A stretch of 64,000 bases of DNA from Leptolyngbya sp. SIO1E4. Lineage in GTDB: Bacteria; Cyanobacteriota; Cyanobacteriia; Phormidesmidales; Phormidesmidaceae. The position numbers were made by a program, and so were the translations under genes. The DNA lies in NCBI GenBank assembly GCA_010672825.2, contig JAAHFU020000001.1:434001-498000 (forward strand), written 5' to 3'. Below, piece after piece: positions 44,359-53,642 of this stretch. Under the pieces are notes generated by a model. The model had not been told where the DNA came from. It did not search any database and saw nothing but the letters and a program-made list of their open reading frames with translations. Each line of letters starts with the position of its first letter. Within the stretch, counting starts at the first letter, position 1.

Positions 44359-45750
44359 TTATCGAATCCAAACGGTCTTGGCGTTGACGAAAGTTTGAAT
44401 CCCCTGGATGCCCAACTCACGACCATAGCCAGAGTGTTTAATGCCGCCAAAGGGCAGCCGTGGGTCAGATTTAACTAACCCATTGATAAAGACAGCCCCT
44501 GCCTCTAGCTCATTGATGCAGCGATCGCACTCGGTCACCTCTTGGGTCCAGGCGCTAGCCCCCAACCCTAAGGGAATATGGTTGGCAAGCTCAATAGCGG
44601 CATCTAAGGAAGGTACCCGGAAGGTGAGCGCCACCGGCCCAAAGAACTCCTCGGTCTCTGCCGGGGTTCCCGGGGGAATATCTGCCAGGATAGTGGGGGG
44701 ATAAAAGTTGCCAGCCTGGAGAGATTCAGGCATTTGAGCCATGAGTGCAGCAACGTCACCCCCAACCAACGCTTTGGCCCCTTGTTGCAGGCAGGTCTGA
44801 ACCTGACTATCAAGCTCATCTCGAATAGCACGGGTGGCCAGGGGGCCAATGTTTGTGCCTACGGCCATCGGGTCACCGACTTGTAACGTTTTGAATTTAG
44901 TCGTCAGCCCCGTTAAAAAGGTATCGGCGATCGCCTCGTGGAGAATAAACCGCTTAGCGGCAATGCAAGACTGGCCATTGTTTAACATCCGAGCCGTCAC
45001 TGCGGTGGCGATCGCCTGATCTAAATCTGCACTGGGCATAACGATAAAAGGGTCACTACCGCCCAGCTCTAGCACCGTGGGTTTAATCTGCTGACCAGCG
45101 GCGGCGGCTAAAGACGCCCCTGCCGATTCGCTGCCAGTCAGGGTAGCAGCTTTGATGCGATCGTCCGCCACAAGACCAGCCACGGCACTGGCCCCGACTA
45201 ACAAGGTTTGAAACACATCTTCAGGAAATCCAGCCTTCCGAAAAATCTCCTCAATAACCAGCGCACACTGAGGCACATTAGAAGCATGTTTTAACACCCC
45301 CACATTGCCCGCCATCAGCGTGGGTGCCGCAAATCGAAAAACCTGCCAGAACGGGAAATTCCAGGGCATGACCGCCAACACTACCCCTAAAGGCTGGTAG
45401 CGGACAAAGCTCTGGCTAGCATCGGTAATGACCGGGGCATCCTGCAAAAACTCCTCAGCGTTATCGGCATAAAAGCGACAGACCCAGGCACATTTAGCGA
45501 CCTCTGCGATCGCGCTGGTGACGGGTTTACCCATTTCTACGGTCATGAGCTCCCCATAGGCCTGTTTGTTGGCCTCCAGCAAATCGGCGGCGGCCCGTAG
45601 CCACTGTGCCCGTTGCGTAAAGGAGGTGGTGCAATAGGCGTTGAAAGCTGCCTGCGCTTTGGCAAGCCGCCCCTCAATGCTAGCTGGGCTGAGTGCTTCA
45701 AAAACCTTTAAGGTTTTGCCGTTGGTGGGGTTAACTGTGGCGATAGACAT
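44359..45750 (-). CDS. NAD(P)-dependent succinic semialdehyde dehydrogenase
   Basis: 463 aa from ATG 45750 (GGAGGTGACG upstream); a longer frame to 45825 is not needed. Aldehyde dehydrogenase superfamily: catalytic Glu region LELGGSDPF and nucleophile NNGQSCIAAKRF, cofactor contact LTGSESAGASLA, late EEFFGPVALTF. It starts the operon; the decarboxylase gene begins 17 bases after its stop. It converts succinic semialdehyde to succinate, the second step of the cyanobacterial bypass. Upstream (45751-46259) there is no gene apart from the orphan hairpin. Confidence 0.9.
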   Translation of the reverse strand: MSIATVNPTNGKTLKVFEALSPASIEGRLAKAQAAFNAYCTTSFTQRAQWLRAAADLLEANKQAYGELMTVEMGKPVTSAIAEVAKCAWVCRFYADNAEEFLQDAPVITDASQSFVRYQPLGVVLAVMPWNFPFWQVFRFAAPTLMAGNVGVLKHASNVPQCALVIEEIFRKAGFPEDVFQTLLVGASAVAGLVADDRIKAATLTGSESAGASLAAAAGQQIKPTVLELGGSDPFIVMPSADLDQAIATAVTARMLNNGQSCIAAKRFILHEAIADTFLTGLTTKFKTLQVGDPMAVGTNIGPLATRAIRDELDSQVQTCLQQGAKALVGGDVAALMAQMPESLQAGNFYPPTILADIPPGTPAETEEFFGPVALTFRVPSLDAAIELANHIPLGLGASAWTQEVTECDRCINELEAGAVFINGLVKSDPRLPFGGIKHSGYGRELGIQGIQTFVNAKTVWIR

Positions 45751-46060
45751 CGTCACCTCCTGAACACAGTCGAAATGGCAACATAAACGTGCTGTCGGGG
45801 GTTTAATTTCTACTGTGACAAGCAAGCATAGATATTATTGGCGAATTGTATAGATTGTTCACTGTTAACACTATTCTTCTAAAAAACCTGGACTTCAAGA
45901 TAGTTAAGGCTTCTAGTTTTTTTGCTTTGAGTACTTAATCTTTCAACATGAATAATTGCAACTTTTCCTGCCAACGAGGGTTAAAAACTTATTAAGTGGT
46001 CGCACATTTTTGAATCTTACCGATATGGTTTAGGTCAAGATACCTCCTAACTGCGTCTCC

Positions 46061-46085
46061 AGCCCTGTCAATCATTGATAGGGCT
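46061..46085 (+). terminator. Orphan intrinsic terminator
   Basis: Stem AGCCCTGTCAA/TTGATAGGGCT with a TCA loop and GCTTTTTG following on the plus strand. No plus-strand gene lies upstream for over 6 kb, so it may end a small RNA starting in 45830-46050. Confidence 0.6.
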
Positions 46086-46259
46086 GCTTTTTGTATCTGG
46101 GCCTGAAAGAACATCCAGCCGTTTGCATCTGCATCAAGCCCACCGCTTATAGAAGGGGCAGCACAAAAAAGGGTTCCACCCCTGAGATGAGGAGTGGAAC
46201 CACGATTCAGCCCTGCAACAGGCTGGCGCTAACAGCAGGTCTACGGAAAGCTAAGCGCT

Positions 46260-47240
46260 TTATACGTACTGAAATGCTGAACTGGTGAGATCAATGTCCC
46301 CTCTGGAGACATTTTCAAAAATAGCGATCATTTCCCCCCTGGCCTCATCAGTATCAAAGATCAGTGTTGCGCTGCTGACACCGGCAGACACCGTGAAATC
46401 GAGGGTATAAAGATCCGCAGATCCCTTTAACTGAACGACGTCTTCTTGCGCGTTGAAGTCCGTAATTAGCGCAAAGTCAAAGTCTCCAATAAAAAACGGA
46501 TCGCCATCGTCATAGAAGACACGGTCACTCGTCCCCAAAACAAACGTGTCTTTTCCAGATCCACCTGTGAGCGTATCTTGTTCAAAGGCTCCAAAACTGC
46601 CAAACCCATCGAGGCTGACACCCAGAAGCGTGTCATCGCCACGGCCTCCATCAAGGACATCAAATCCGGCACCGCCGTTCAGCTGATCATCCCCGTCTTC
46701 TCCAAAAAGCTGATCATCCCCGAAACTGGAACCACTCTCGTCATCTCCAAAAATGAGATCGCTGCCCTGCCCCCCTTTGATGATGTCGAATCCATCACCA
46801 CCAAAGATGAAGTCGTCCCCACTTTCCCCTTCAATGGTGTCCTGACCAGCTCCACCGTCGATAAAATCGTTACCACTCCCCCCAAAAATTTCATCGTCGC
46901 CTAGCAGCCCATTAATGGTGTCGGCCCCTCCACGCCCATCGATGGAGTCATCTCCGTCAGATCCGAATAACAAATCTGCCTTATCCGTACCGACAATCGA
47001 ACGTCCCGGCTCCACCGGCCAAGGCTCCACCGGCCAAGGTCCTACCGGCCCACCAATAGGGAAGTCAGGCTCCATTGGTAGAGGAAAACCAGGGTTCACT
47101 GGCCAGGGTCCTACCGGCCCACCAATGGGAAAGTCAGGCTCCACTGGCCAAGGCCCATCAGGATTGTCAATAGGAAACGGCTCCACTACTGGCCCACCGA
47201 CAGGAAAGTCAGGCTCTACAGGCATAGGCTCTAAAGACAT
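46260..47240 (-). CDS. RTX-repeat calcium-binding protein
   Basis: 326 aa. The N-terminal 80 residues are Pro/Gly-rich tandem repeats (PDFPIGGPVGPWPVEP type). Residues about 84-215 are hemolysin-type calcium-binding nonapeptides (GGSGNDFIDGGAGQDTIEG and similar). The C-terminal part (KDTFVLGTSDRVFYDDGDP and FALITDFNAQEDVVQLKGSA) is the conserved ending of cyanobacterial RTX proteins. There is no N-terminal signal peptide, consistent with type I secretion by a C-terminal signal. A role at the cell surface or in the matrix is likely; the exact function is unknown. Confidence 0.88.
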   Translation of the reverse strand: MSLEPMPVEPDFPVGGPVVEPFPIDNPDGPWPVEPDFPIGGPVGPWPVNPGFPLPMEPDFPIGGPVGPWPVEPWPVEPGRSIVGTDKADLLFGSDGDDSIDGRGGADTINGLLGDDEIFGGSGNDFIDGGAGQDTIEGESGDDFIFGGDGFDIIKGGQGSDLIFGDDESGSSFGDDQLFGEDGDDQLNGGAGFDVLDGGRGDDTLLGVSLDGFGSFGAFEQDTLTGGSGKDTFVLGTSDRVFYDDGDPFFIGDFDFALITDFNAQEDVVQLKGSADLYTLDFTVSAGVSSATLIFDTDEARGEMIAIFENVSRGDIDLTSSAFQYV

Positions 47241-47590
47241 GGCGATTTCACCCCTTACATAGAATTTTCTATTCGGATGGCTGGCCGGATCCAGAATTTT
47301 CTGCCGACCTGCCTCGCAGCCATCATAATTTACCCCAAAACTTTTTGAGGTAAACTGCCGGGGAAAAATAGTTTAAGACGGAGATTTTGGGCAAATGTTA
47401 TCCTCTATGGTTAACAAGGGCTTGTTCAGGTAACGGTGCTCCGAGCTAAAGGGTGACCTGATATACCCATCTCGTTTGTGCATACGCACGGAATAAACTC
47501 CCTGAGCGCTCCTAAAGAGGCTGAGGTTTATACACATCTCAAGCAGACGGTGTTGGAATGTAGGGTCTGGAAGCATCATTGATTCGGCGA

Positions 47591-47623
47591 GTAGTTAAGG
47601 CAATGGGTAGTTAAAGCAATGGA
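47591..47623 (+). repeat. Tandem 16-bp direct repeat at the XRE gene start
   Basis: GTAGTTAAGGCAATGG followed by GTAGTTAAAGCAATGG. The ATG of the regulator at 47619 lies in the second copy. The region 47241-47618 has no other gene. Confidence 0.8.
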
Positions 47624-47948
47624 TAATTCAGAAAATCCTCACTCAAAGGGATGGGATGGTACCAAACCAAATTTAAGAGAGCTAAGAGAGGCGCTCAAAA
47701 TTACGCAAAGGCAGCTCTCCGACAAGATTGGGGTTACCGAAAACACGATCGCGAACTGGGAGCATGGACGCAGTATTGGTAAGTGGCTGTATCAAATAAA
47801 GATGCTGTGCCAGGCGTTAGACTGCTCATTTGAGGAGTTAACGGATGGATTAGAAACGCCGTTATCTTCCAAAACAGAGAAACCCTTTTCTAGCATTAGG
47901 AAAGAGTATCAATCTGCAAAGAAAAAAGTCAGTGATCTTGAGTCGTGA
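47619..47948 (+). CDS. XRE-family helix-turn-helix protein
   Basis: 109 aa. Helix-turn-helix at about residues 18-75: LRELREALKITQRQLSDKIG, then VTENTIANWEHGRS, and KMLCQALDCSFEELTDGL. The tail is Ser/Lys-rich. The next gene starts 20 bases later on the same strand, so the two look like one transcription unit, and the AT-rich composition is shared. It is likely the regulator of the 614-aa protein. Confidence 0.85.
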   Translation: MDNSENPHSKGWDGTKPNLRELREALKITQRQLSDKIGVTENTIANWEHGRSIGKWLYQIKMLCQALDCSFEELTDGLETPLSSKTEKPFSSIRKEYQSAKKKVSDLES

Positions 47949-47968
47949 GCTGAATGTGCGGTACTTAA

Positions 47969-49813
47969 GTGAAGAGAGTGAAGCAAGTTAGAAGCTATCT
48001 CATCAGTGCTCAAACGCTTATTGAAGGTCTTGAAAGCGCCGATGGGTCTCCTAAAAGCGGTGAACTGGATATACTTTGGACACTCATAGAGTCTGATCAG
48101 ATAGAAGTTTTGATTCTAGTTGAAGAGTGGGAGCTTCTAAGGACGTATCTCTACGGCAAGGTCAATAACCGAAAACATGCTGAAGCTATCCTTGGCGACA
48201 TCAGCAAAGTTATCAAGGTTTCTTCTAGAGAAAAAGACAAAGATTTAAAGCTAATTGAATTCTCCAATATATCTAAAGCAACTGAAGACAGTACGAATTT
48301 TATAGAAGAGGTTCTTATCCAGCATCTTTCAGCGCCCCATGAAACCTCACTGATCGTATTAGAATCTTTTATTTCTATAGCTGCCTTGTGGTTAACCCAA
48401 ATAGCGTTAGAGATTAAGGCCGAGAGCCAAGACTCTAAAGGCTCTATTGATCAAGGGGTAAGCTCTTTATTTAACCCCAAAAGTCAGCACGGGTTTACTC
48501 TCCAAACATTCATTAGACAAGAACTCCACCTTGAAGGGGCAGCACTTGAGGAGTCCCTCAATGGAGTAGTCAATCAGCCTAACATTTTAGAGGCTCTTAG
48601 AGACGGAAATCTTCTCTATCACAACAGCGGTGAAACCCAATTATTTCCCAATATTTTAGAGCCTTGGGGAATTCTGCTGAATGTGACCCAGCCGTCAGAA
48701 ACGAGTTTTAGCTTCCTTGATCAGGGCAGGCATCTTGAAAGTGATGATGTCAGCAGCTCAACATCTATTAAAAGTGAGGCGGTTAAGGCTGCTGATATCG
48801 AAAGCTTAATGCCTTCAGAAGGGGCAACGCCAATAGTCTTTATAAGCCCTGGCACTTCAAGTAACCCTGTTTTAGGCAAAGCAGCCATAAGAAACCCTGA
48901 GAATCAGGATAGTCAAGATACTTCAGCGTCAGAAGGTGTTCAGGAATCCCCCAGCTTAATCGCAAAAGAAGATGAATTTCTAGGGGAGGAAGCCATGAGG
49001 GAGGTTTCTAGTACGACCGATCCGATTTTCATGACGGATACTGATGAAACCTCAGCAGAAGGGGATGGTGCAGACCCTACCGCTTTAAACGCAACGGATA
49101 GACATTACAAAGTTTATGTCGTTCTCTATCCTTATCCCCAAAAAACAATTAGCTCTAAACATGAGTTTTGTTTGTATCCTGTTCCAGAAAACTCTGATGG
49201 CCCTTCAGCTGATGGAAACGCTGATGGAAACAATGCTCAAACTTTGAACTCAATACCAGTAGAATTTATCTCCTTATTTATTTTAGATGCTTTTGATCCA
49301 GAACTTTCTGACATAGCTTTCCAAGAAATACTGCCTGAAATCACTATAAAGTTCAATTCGGAAGCAGCCTTACCCCCATTCATGCATTACATGAATGAAT
49401 ATGGTTCCGTAGAGGGTAACCATGAGAATGACTGGATTAATTTCTTTATTAGCAATGATCGGCCTGATAGTAGTGATGATATGGGCCAAGTCATTGGTGG
49501 CGATGATGTTCTTTTTCTGGCTAGTGCTGATGGCGAAGGTTTTCTTTCTGAAATCATTGAGGATGATATTCTGACCAGCGGAGTTTTGGTAGCCCCTTCT
49601 CTGGCACAGTTTGCTGACGAAGCGTTTGACAGTGCTACGAGCTTTCATACATACGACTTTGAAAGCCACAACATCGTGATTTTAGGGAGTTACGATACTC
49701 GCTGTGATGTCATTAACTGTATGGAAAGTGCCCAAGAGAACGACCTAATCGCTCACCATAGCGATAGTCTTGTTCAGTTGAGTCCAGTACATCCGGGTCA
49801 AGACAGGGTCTAG
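47969..49813 (+). CDS. 614-aa acidic protein of unknown function, possible degenerate PIN domain
   Basis: Starts at GTG 47969, directly after an in-frame stop and with no clear ribosome-binding site. Residues about 1-190 follow a PIN-like pattern (YLISAQTLIEGLE near the start, IEVLILVEEWELL, a late NPKSQHGFTLQTFIRQEL), but the first catalytic Asp is replaced by Ser/Ala. The middle is Ser/Glu/Asp-rich and probably disordered. The C-terminal third has a separate beta-rich region (YKVYVVLYPYPQKTISSKHE). The last 16 codons (SLVQLSPVHPGQDRV) come from element 1 copy F, so the original C-terminus was changed by the insertion. No family recognised. Confidence 0.7.
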   Translation: MKRVKQVRSYLISAQTLIEGLESADGSPKSGELDILWTLIESDQIEVLILVEEWELLRTYLYGKVNNRKHAEAILGDISKVIKVSSREKDKDLKLIEFSNISKATEDSTNFIEEVLIQHLSAPHETSLIVLESFISIAALWLTQIALEIKAESQDSKGSIDQGVSSLFNPKSQHGFTLQTFIRQELHLEGAALEESLNGVVNQPNILEALRDGNLLYHNSGETQLFPNILEPWGILLNVTQPSETSFSFLDQGRHLESDDVSSSTSIKSEAVKAADIESLMPSEGATPIVFISPGTSSNPVLGKAAIRNPENQDSQDTSASEGVQESPSLIAKEDEFLGEEAMREVSSTTDPIFMTDTDETSAEGDGADPTALNATDRHYKVYVVLYPYPQKTISSKHEFCLYPVPENSDGPSADGNADGNNAQTLNSIPVEFISLFILDAFDPELSDIAFQEILPEITIKFNSEAALPPFMHYMNEYGSVEGNHENDWINFFISNDRPDSSDDMGQVIGGDDVLFLASADGEGFLSEIIEDDILTSGVLVAPSLAQFADEAFDSATSFHTYDFESHNIVILGSYDTRCDVINCMESAQENDLIAHHSDSLVQLSPVHPGQDRV

Positions 49814-49856
49814 GGTTTGGGGTCTAGGGTGTGCTTGATTAGCTTGCATACCGCTA
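49765..49856 (-). mobile_element. Dispersed element 1, copy F (92 bp)
   Basis: Reverse-orientation full copy ending in ATACCGCTA next to TA on the right. Its left end supplies the last 16 codons and the stop of the 614-aa protein. The left TA duplication is not kept. Confidence 0.85.
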
Positions 49857-49926
49857 TATTTCCTAAGGTGGGCATGCCTATTGCTCTTACGTCAGCGCCA
49901 TTTGGGGATGGGCGAATCTTGTGGTT

Positions 49927-50334
49927 TCACTCAAGAGATCTCGACAAAGGTTCTGGTGAGGGGGTTTGCAAATGGCTACGATCGCGCACCATCTCTACGG
50001 CAATACTGCCGGTAAAGTTAGGGATTGGTGGTGTGAGTTTGGTGAGCTTGATAGCAACTTCTGTAAGCCGCTCATCGGTTTGAAGAACGGCTTTGGCAAT
50101 CTCACTCGCTAAGGTTTCAACCAGTTTGAAGGGGCGCTTTTGAACAAGATGGTGAACTGCCGCGATCGCGCCCCGATAGTCGTGGGTGTCAGCCAAAACA
50201 TCGGAAGCCCCAGACTGGGTCAAATCCATTTGTAAAGTCAGGTCCACCCGGAACCATTGCCCCAACACATTTTCTTCGGGCAAGGCCCCCGTGTAACCGT
50301 AAGCGCGGATATCGCTGATTTGAATCGTGTCCAT
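49927..50334 (-). CDS. folB: Dihydroneopterin aldolase
   Basis: 135-aa tunnelling-fold enzyme of folate synthesis, cleaving 7,8-dihydroneopterin to 6-hydroxymethyl-dihydropterin and glycolaldehyde. Features: MDTIQISDIRAYGYTGALPE, EENVLGQWFRVDLTL, the catalytic-site region FKLVETLASEIAKAVL and the C-terminal LTKLTPPIPNFTGSIAVEM. Somewhat longer at the C-terminus than the usual 120 aa. It lies before proA with a gap of 158 bases and is probably separately transcribed. Confidence 0.94.
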   Translation of the reverse strand: MDTIQISDIRAYGYTGALPEENVLGQWFRVDLTLQMDLTQSGASDVLADTHDYRGAIAAVHHLVQKRPFKLVETLASEIAKAVLQTDERLTEVAIKLTKLTPPIPNFTGSIAVEMVRDRSHLQTPSPEPLSRSLE

Positions 50335-50492
50335 GAACCTCTCAGGATTTGGGGGATTGGTTGTTGGTTATTCGTTGATTCACAGTGAGTCGAGCCCTAT
50401 GACTCATCACCCAAGATTCCATATCAACCGTCAACCCTTAACGAACAGCCTATAAGCGATTCACAACCAACAAACGACGACGAACACCGAAC

Positions 50493-51824
50493 TTACAACA
50501 AATCTCGGTGAGTAAACGGTTTAGCCCCTGCTCCAGAATAGGTAGCGACAACGTGACCATTCCCAACCAGATGATATTTGTAAGTCACGAGCCCTTCTAA
50601 GCCCACCGGCCCACGAGGAGGCATCGTTTGGGTGCTGATGCCTACCTCAGCCCCAAACCCATATCGAAATCCATCGGCAAAGCGTGTTGAGCAGTTGTGG
50701 TATACCCCAGCCGCATTGACCTGGTTGCGGAAATTTTCGGCAGCTTGAGAGTCTTCGGTGGCGATCGCATCGGTGTGACGCGAGCCATAGGTATTGATGT
50801 GGGTAATGGCTTCTGTTAAGGACTCCACCACCTTGATGGATAGCACCAGATCGCTGTATTCTGTGGCCCAATCTTCCTCAGTCGCGGGGGTCATGCCAGA
50901 CACAAACGCCTGGGTAGCGCTATCTCCTCGAAGCTCGACGCTGCGCTGACGAAGGGCCTGAGCCACTTCCGGCAAGAATTTCGGCGCAATCGCTTGATGC
51001 ACCAGCAGCGTTTCAATAGCGTTGCAGGCAGACGGGTAACCGACTTTGGCATCGATCGCGATCGCAACTGCCTTTTGTATATCGGCCGCCTCATCCACAT
51101 ACAGATGGCAGATGCCATCCGCATGGCCCAGCACAGGAATGCGGGTGTTGTCTTGCACAAACTGCACAAAAGAATTGGAGCCTCGGGGAATAATCAGGTC
51201 GATATACCCCTCCAGAGCCAACAGGGCGCGGGTTTCTTCCCGTGTGGTTAGTAGCTGCACTGCATCGGGGTTGATGCCCGCTTGCTCTAACCCAGACCGA
51301 ATTGCCGTAACCAGGGCCTGACAAGAACGGACAGCTTCTTTGCCCCCCTTCAAAATCACCCCATTACCGGATTTCACCGCCAGGCTAGAGATCTGCATGA
51401 CGGCATCAGGGCGTGATTCAAAGATGACGCCCAATACCCCTAGCGGCGCAGAGACGCGCTTTAGCTCTAGCCCTGTGTCGAGTTCCCGATGGATTTGTAC
51501 ACCCCCCACCGGGTCTGCCAATTTGGCCACATCGCGGACCCCGGCGATCGCCCCTTCCAGCTTCACTGCATCCAGCTTGAGGCGACCGTAGAGGGGTTTG
51601 GCCAAATTGTCTGCGATCGCAGCCTCACAATCAGCAGCATTGGCAGCGAGAATCACCTCTTGATTCGCCACCAGGGCATCTGCAATCGCGGCGATCGCCC
51701 GGTCTTTGTCTGCGGTTGGCAAGGTAGCGAGCTGCTGTGCAGCCTGACGAGTCCGGTGAGCAATGGGCAATAAGTCAACAGAACTCGCGGTCACCCCTGA
51801 AGCCGCCACCTGGGATACGATCAT
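50493..51824 (-). CDS. proA: Gamma-glutamyl phosphate reductase
   Basis: 443 aa from the ATG at 51824 ([20 protein letters not shown]). It reduces gamma-glutamyl phosphate to glutamate semialdehyde with NADPH in proline synthesis. Family motifs: [34 protein letters not shown], the catalytic Cys in [15 protein letters not shown], and the C-terminal [15 protein letters not shown]. Length is standard. proB is not in this window. Confidence 0.96.
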   Translation of the reverse strand: MIVSQVAASGVTASSVDLLPIAHRTRQAAQQLATLPTADKDRAIAAIADALVANQEVILAANAADCEAAIADNLAKPLYGRLKLDAVKLEGAIAGVRDVAKLADPVGGVQIHRELDTGLELKRVSAPLGVLGVIFESRPDAVMQISSLAVKSGNGVILKGGKEAVRSCQALVTAIRSGLEQAGINPDAVQLLTTREETRALLALEGYIDLIIPRGSNSFVQFVQDNTRIPVLGHADGICHLYVDEAADIQKAVAIAIDAKVGYPSACNAIETLLVHQAIAPKFLPEVAQALRQRSVELRGDSATQAFVSGMTPATEEDWATEYSDLVLSIKVVESLTEAITHINTYGSRHTDAIATEDSQAAENFRNQVNAAGVYHNCSTRFADGFRYGFGAEVGISTQTMPPRGPVGLEGLVTYKYHLVGNGHVVATYSGAGAKPFTHRDLL

Positions 51825-51934
51825 CGTCCAAAGGTCCTTAGCCAACGTGCAATCACAAAATTCTAACAAAACAGCCTGGGTCAGAAACGGCCCAGGCTGC
51901 TCAGTTAAATTTGGCTTGTGGGCAATCTCCCCAC

Positions 51935-52882
51935 CTAGATCAGCGTCAAGTTAGGATACTCAGCGATCATTTCATCTGACGTCAAGGTTTCACCAGAGGC
52001 TTGGGGTGTCCAGAGCACTTCAACCGCCAGGAGGCGATCGCTCGATACGGCCCCTAGTTTGCTGAGTGCCTGACGGACATCTTGAGTGGTGGAGATTTTA
52101 GGCAGATCTAGTTTGCCTTGGGTAGCCACTACCACCGTGGCCACAATGTAGGCTCCAGGCTCCTCAGTTGTCGTTAGGTCGCCCTTGCCAGACAACTCTG
52201 CCCGAGTTGCCCCCTGCTGAAGCTTGCTATTGACGTTGGATAAGGTTTCCCCCGTAAGCTTGCTGCGCTCTGCTAGCACCAGCTGATTAAAGGACTGTTC
52301 TGCTGAGAGTAAGCGCGTAGATTGAGTAGAGGCGGTGGCATATTGCCAATACTCAGGATGGCGCAACAGACATAGGCTGGCTTCTTGCAAAACCTGCGTC
52401 AGCCCCGCCGATGAAGCGGTATTGGCCGATAGCGCCATGCGATTTAAGTCGTCCTGCAAAGACCGGGCCTCAGCAAGCAACCCAATCTGCAGCTTGGCCA
52501 CAGACACCATCGGGTTTTCCAGAGCTTGGCTTTCTCCATCTGCACCCACGTTCCGTAGGGTTCGCACGAGGAAGTTGGCCAGGCCAATGAACAGAATGAT
52601 GGTGAACAGACCGCCAAAGCCACCGCCAAAACCAAAGAACGGAATCAGGAACGGAAAACCGAACCCGCCCCCCGGGTAGTAACCACCCCCCGCAGGACTG
52701 CGATAGGAACGCGGCGCTGAGTAGGTGCGGCTAGGTGCCCGAAAACTTCCTCCCCCAATACGACCACCCCCCCGCGCTGCGAGGGCACTATCGGCATGCC
52801 CCAAGACGAGCACACCCACGAGGGCCAGCGCCATGAGGGGCTTAAATAAGGGCTTGAGACGACTAAACAGTTTTTGAAGCAT
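51935..52882 (-). CDS. DUF1517-domain membrane protein
   Basis: 315 aa. The N-terminal signal or anchor ([20 protein letters not shown]) is followed by a Gly/Arg-rich stretch ([20 protein letters not shown]), one transmembrane helix ([20 protein letters not shown], about residues 90-112) and a conserved soluble domain ([20 protein letters not shown]; the final [20 protein letters not shown]). The DUF1517 family is shared by cyanobacteria and plastids and includes plant FLAP1, linked to photoprotection under fluctuating light (recalled). The next 760 bases upstream (52883-53642) hold no gene, only the candidate Pho box. Confidence 0.85.
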   Translation of the reverse strand: MLQKLFSRLKPLFKPLMALALVGVLVLGHADSALAARGGGRIGGGSFRAPSRTYSAPRSYRSPAGGGYYPGGGFGFPFLIPFFGFGGGFGGLFTIILFIGLANFLVRTLRNVGADGESQALENPMVSVAKLQIGLLAEARSLQDDLNRMALSANTASSAGLTQVLQEASLCLLRHPEYWQYATASTQSTRLLSAEQSFNQLVLAERSKLTGETLSNVNSKLQQGATRAELSGKGDLTTTEEPGAYIVATVVVATQGKLDLPKISTTQDVRQALSKLGAVSSDRLLAVEVLWTPQASGETLTSDEMIAEYPNLTLI

Positions 52883-53193
52883 AGTGCTATCCAGACAGTT
52901 TTAAAGCGGAGTGAGTTGCGCCGTTGTATACGGGCCACGTAAGGATTACCCAGGCGCGATCGCAATTGTTATTAATGTAACGCTTCTCCCGATGCTCTTT
53001 GACAGGCTTAATCTCAACTTTGGATGGGCAATTTCCGCACCTGATCACCGTCTCAACCCGATCGCTTTTTGGAACTGACCACTTTTTAGAGAGTCAGGAG
53101 GCGATCGCGTCACCCCCTTTATAAGCCCGAGCACACGTGCACCCCAGAGCTAGATACATAGATAAAAATCAATGATTTTTCAGATTCGATAGA

Positions 53194-53212
53194 CTTTACC
53201 TAATCTTAATCG
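53194..53212 (+). promoter_or_regulatory. Candidate Pho box
   Basis: CTTTACCT-AAT-CTTAATCG: two 8-bp units with a 3-bp spacer, each one mismatch from the cyanobacterial SphR consensus YTTAAYYW as I recall it; a weaker CTTAACAT lies further on (53228-53235). It is about 430 bases before the alkaline phosphatase start, which is far, so this is tentative. Confidence 0.35.
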
Positions 53213-53642
53213 TTTGATTCGAGTTTGCTTAACATTCATGAGTCACTTTAGAGAAGACGGTTATTTGAGAGTCTAATTCTCCTCGATCTAGCTCTAACCA
53301 AGCATGTTTAACTGAAAACTTTTCAGCTAACTGGTGTGTTTAGTTGAGAGGGTATCAACGTGCTTTCTTGAGAGTAATTAGATCGCATTTTCTTGATTTA
53401 TCAATGCGATCTCGTTCGATTTAGATCTTTTTTAGGCGATTTCAATCGCTTCTTGAGGGATCCACATTCTCAGGGATGGCTGCTCTGAATTTCAAAGAGC
53501 ACCCTCCTGTTTTGGGCTGCTTGAACATAAGAATTCTGTACGCTTTCAAGGCATTGAGGGCGACGGTTTTCAGTGTCTTCTTGCACTTTCCCTGATGAGA
53601 ATTGACTCGTTTTATCAGTTTCTGTTTGATTTGGAGTGAGCA

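Noticed and set aside
46091-46288. Plus-strand 65-aa frame after the orphan terminator
   Set aside because: No ribosome-binding site, overlaps the RTX gene end, and the composition is not protein-like.
46578-47262. Plus-strand open frames opposite the RTX gene
   Set aside because: Low-complexity shadow of the calcium-binding and Pro-rich repeats on the minus strand.
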